From positions 806,001 to 870,000 of the forward strand of contig NZ_CP051144.1 in NCBI RefSeq assembly GCF_012317385.1: a DNA stretch of 64,000 bases, read 5' to 3'. Under the pieces are notes generated by a model. The model had not been told where the DNA came from. It saw only the letters and a list, made by a program, of their open reading frames with translations, and made no database searches. Shown piece by piece: positions 62,200 through 64,000 of this stretch; the first letter of the stretch is position 1; each line of letters starts with the position of its first letter. Position numbers and translations under genes: made by a program. This DNA is from Romboutsia sp. CE17 (GTDB taxonomy: Bacteria; Bacillota; Clostridia; Peptostreptococcales; Peptostreptococcaceae).

Positions 62200-63999
62200 G
62201 TGAAAGAAGTATTTCCAAAATCAAAGAGCGATAGAAGGTTACTTACTCATGTGCCAGATCCAACAAATAGAAGAAAAACTGTGGATAGAAGAGGGATAAA
62301 TCTAGATAGTTCATATGAATTTGGGATAAGATATGAACTTGAAATTCCTGTATATATATATACAAAAGAAGAAATGATAGAAGCTCAATCGATAGATTTA
62401 TCTGTAACTGGAATATTAATTAAAATAAAAAAAGATACTAATTATTCTATATCTGAAGGTGATAATGTTAAGCTTAAGTTTTATATTCCTGAAGGATATA
62501 TGAAAGAAGGATATGATCACAAAGTAAAAATAAATTCAAATATAGTTAGAAGCTTTGAGGACGAAGAATACATTTACTTTGGATGTGTATTTGAAAAAAA
62601 TCTTCATAATTATTTTACAAAAAGAAGATGGATATCAGAAATCTCAATTGCGAGTATTTTCTTAGGATTAGTTTCTTTTAGTATAATTGGGATGAGGATA
62701 AATAGTGTGATTTATTTTAGATATGATCCACTTATATATGGATATAGTATTTTAACAGCTGTATACTTATTATCCAGATATTTATTTGGAGCCTTTTATA
62801 AAAGTGTGCCTATTGATGAAAATTATACACCAGGTGTTTCAGTTATAATACCTTGTTTTAATGAAGAAGAATGGATACAAAAGACTATTATTGGATGTTT
62901 AAATCAAGATTATCCAATAGATAAGTTAGAAGTTATAGTAGTTGATGACTGTTCAAATGATAATTCTGTACAGAAAATAAATGAAATTATTGAAAGATTA
63001 AAAGTAGAGTGTAGTGATTATGATGTTGAGTCAAGAATAAAGTTTATTCTACAACCTGATAACAGAGGTAAAAGAGAGGCTCTTGTAGCAGGTGTTAATG
63101 TAGCAAAACATGAATTAGTAACATTTGTTGATTCGGATAGTTTTTTAGAGCCAAGAGCTATAAAGAACCTTGTGCAACCATTTAGAGATCCAAAAGTAGG
63201 TGGTGTTACAGGTAGAACTGATGTTGAAAATGCTTGGACAAATTATATAACTAAGATGCAGGCAGTAAGATATTATGTTGCATTTCGAATGATAAAGGCT
63301 GCAGAGTCTATATTTGATTGCGTTACTTGTCTTTCTGGGCCAATATCATGTTATAGAAAAGACTTAGTAGATAAATACAAATATGACTGGCTAAGTCAAA
63401 CTTTTTTAGGCCAACCAGCAACATTTGGTGATGATAGAAGTATGACTAACTTTATACTTAAACATCATAGAACAGTATATCAAGATAGTGCAATATGCAC
63501 TACAATAGTTCCTTCAGATTTTAAAGTTTTCTTAAAACAACAAATGAGATGGAAACGTTCATGGCTTAGAGAGTCAATAAGAGCTGGAGGATTTATGTGG
63601 AAGAAAGAGCCTTTCCATGCGATTTCTTTTTATGCAGGTATTATAGTTCCAGTATTGGCTCCTTTAATTGTTATATATAATATGATGTATGTTCCGATTG
63701 TATATAAAACTTTCCCAATAGTATTTATATCTGGAATATTACTTATGAGCTTTTTAATGAGTTTTGTATACTTACTGTTTAGGAAAAGTAAGATATGGAT
63801 TTATGGTTTATGGTTTTGCTTATTCTATGAATGCATATTAATATGGCAAATGCCAATAGCATGTCTTACATTCTGGAAGTCAACTTGGGGAACTAGAAAA
63901 ACAAAAGAAGATATAGAACATGAGAAAAAGCAAAAGAAAAGAAAACAAGATAAAATAAGAAGAAAAAATATGAAAGAAGAATACGCCCATTCTAAATAG
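62200..63999 (+). CDS. PilZ-glycosyltransferase family 2 polysaccharide synthase
   Basis: 599 residues. An N-terminal PilZ-like domain has RRKTVDRR near residue 23 and DLSVTG at about 67, the positions of the c-di-GMP-binding RxxxR and DxSxxG motifs. Then come two helices (about 145-200) and a processive GT2 domain with VDDCSNDNS, the DxD motif in VDSDSFLEP, GDDRSM, and the QxxRW motif as QQMRWKRSW. Three or four C-terminal helices (about 485-575) form the translocation channel, and a lysine-rich tail ends it. The start is GTG after GAGGTGAT. The architecture matches c-di-GMP-activated synthases such as cellulose or chitin/hyaluronan-like enzymes. The dehydrogenase gene before it suggests that a uronic acid is part of the polymer. 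Confidence 0.92.
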   Translation: MKEVFPKSKSDRRLLTHVPDPTNRRKTVDRRGINLDSSYEFGIRYELEIPVYIYTKEEMIEAQSIDLSVTGILIKIKKDTNYSISEGDNVKLKFYIPEGYMKEGYDHKVKINSNIVRSFEDEEYIYFGCVFEKNLHNYFTKRRWISEISIASIFLGLVSFSIIGMRINSVIYFRYDPLIYGYSILTAVYLLSRYLFGAFYKSVPIDENYTPGVSVIIPCFNEEEWIQKTIIGCLNQDYPIDKLEVIVVDDCSNDNSVQKINEIIERLKVECSDYDVESRIKFILQPDNRGKREALVAGVNVAKHELVTFVDSDSFLEPRAIKNLVQPFRDPKVGGVTGRTDVENAWTNYITKMQAVRYYVAFRMIKAAESIFDCVTCLSGPISCYRKDLVDKYKYDWLSQTFLGQPATFGDDRSMTNFILKHHRTVYQDSAICTTIVPSDFKVFLKQQMRWKRSWLRESIRAGGFMWKKEPFHAISFYAGIIVPVLAPLIVIYNMMYVPIVYKTFPIVFISGILLMSFLMSFVYLLFRKSKIWIYGLWFCLFYECILIWQMPIACLTFWKSTWGTRKTKEDIEHEKKQKKRKQDKIRRKNMKEEYAHSK

Positions 64000-64000
64000 G

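Overview
The window is AT-rich low-GC Firmicutes DNA with strong AGGAGG-type ribosome binding sites and occasional TTG and GTG starts. Gene content points to an anaerobic clostridium, most likely in or near the Peptostreptococcaceae: HutP, YmaF, EFR1-type flavodoxin-ferredoxin proteins, a YhaM-like nuclease, a c-di-GMP enzyme, and many amino-acid transporters and two-component systems. I do not assign a genus. No rRNA, tRNA, CRISPR array or intact insertion sequence was seen.

Layout. 1-9.3 kb: 3' part of surE, a small acidic protein, an AIM24/TIGR00266 protein, a membrane GGDEF-EAL protein, a dead EamA transporter, a GNAT acetyltransferase, and a GH3 glycosidase divergent from an AraC regulator. 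9.4-18.3 kb: transporters and their control. These are a dicarboxylate/amino-acid symporter behind a PyrR-type attenuator, a BASS transporter, a YcxB-like/BNR-repeat protein, a GntP permease with a divergent XRE-cupin regulator, and a CNNM/CorC-type transporter behind a yybP-ykoY (manganese) riboswitch. 18.5-20.9 kb: a three-gene operon of a MotA-like protein, a MotB/OmpA-like protein and a small HNH nuclease, which looks like a compact Zorya-type defence system. 21-30.3 kb: YhaM-like nuclease, DUF378 protein, a sigma-54-activator-like protein with a degenerate ATPase, a dead diaminopropionate ammonia-lyase, an alanine-type symporter, a class-V aminotransferase and a MATE pump. 30.5-42.5 kb: aromatic acid exporter, EFR1 protein, fused ABC transporter with its two-component system, PQQ-sugar-dehydrogenase-like propeller, K+/H+ antiporter, DUF421, DUF2935 and YmaF proteins. 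42.7-46.3 kb: hutP followed by a consensus promoter, a leader packed with UAG triplets, a terminator and a three-gene ABC importer, suggesting an attenuation circuit. 46.3-60.7 kb: glutamate symporter, aminotransferase, PH-domain protein, and then a decaying accessory region. That region holds two copies of a small-protein/two-component operon (one collapsed), nitroreductase, HTH plus DUF4180 pair, a flavodoxin-ferredoxin, a YbaK-type deacylase, and relics of MerR, alpha/beta hydrolase and LD-carboxypeptidase/MccF genes. 60.8-64 kb: nucleotide-sugar dehydrogenase plus a PilZ-glycosyltransferase, a probable c-di-GMP-controlled polysaccharide synthase.

Themes. Several operons carry RNA-level control: PyrR attenuator, Mn riboswitch and a HutP/UAG leader. 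c-di-GMP turnover (2.3 kb) and a c-di-GMP-type effector (62.2 kb) are both present. About a dozen eroded genes show that the accessory parts are being lost. The two most interesting items are the Zorya-like trio and the hutP/UAG-leader/ABC unit.
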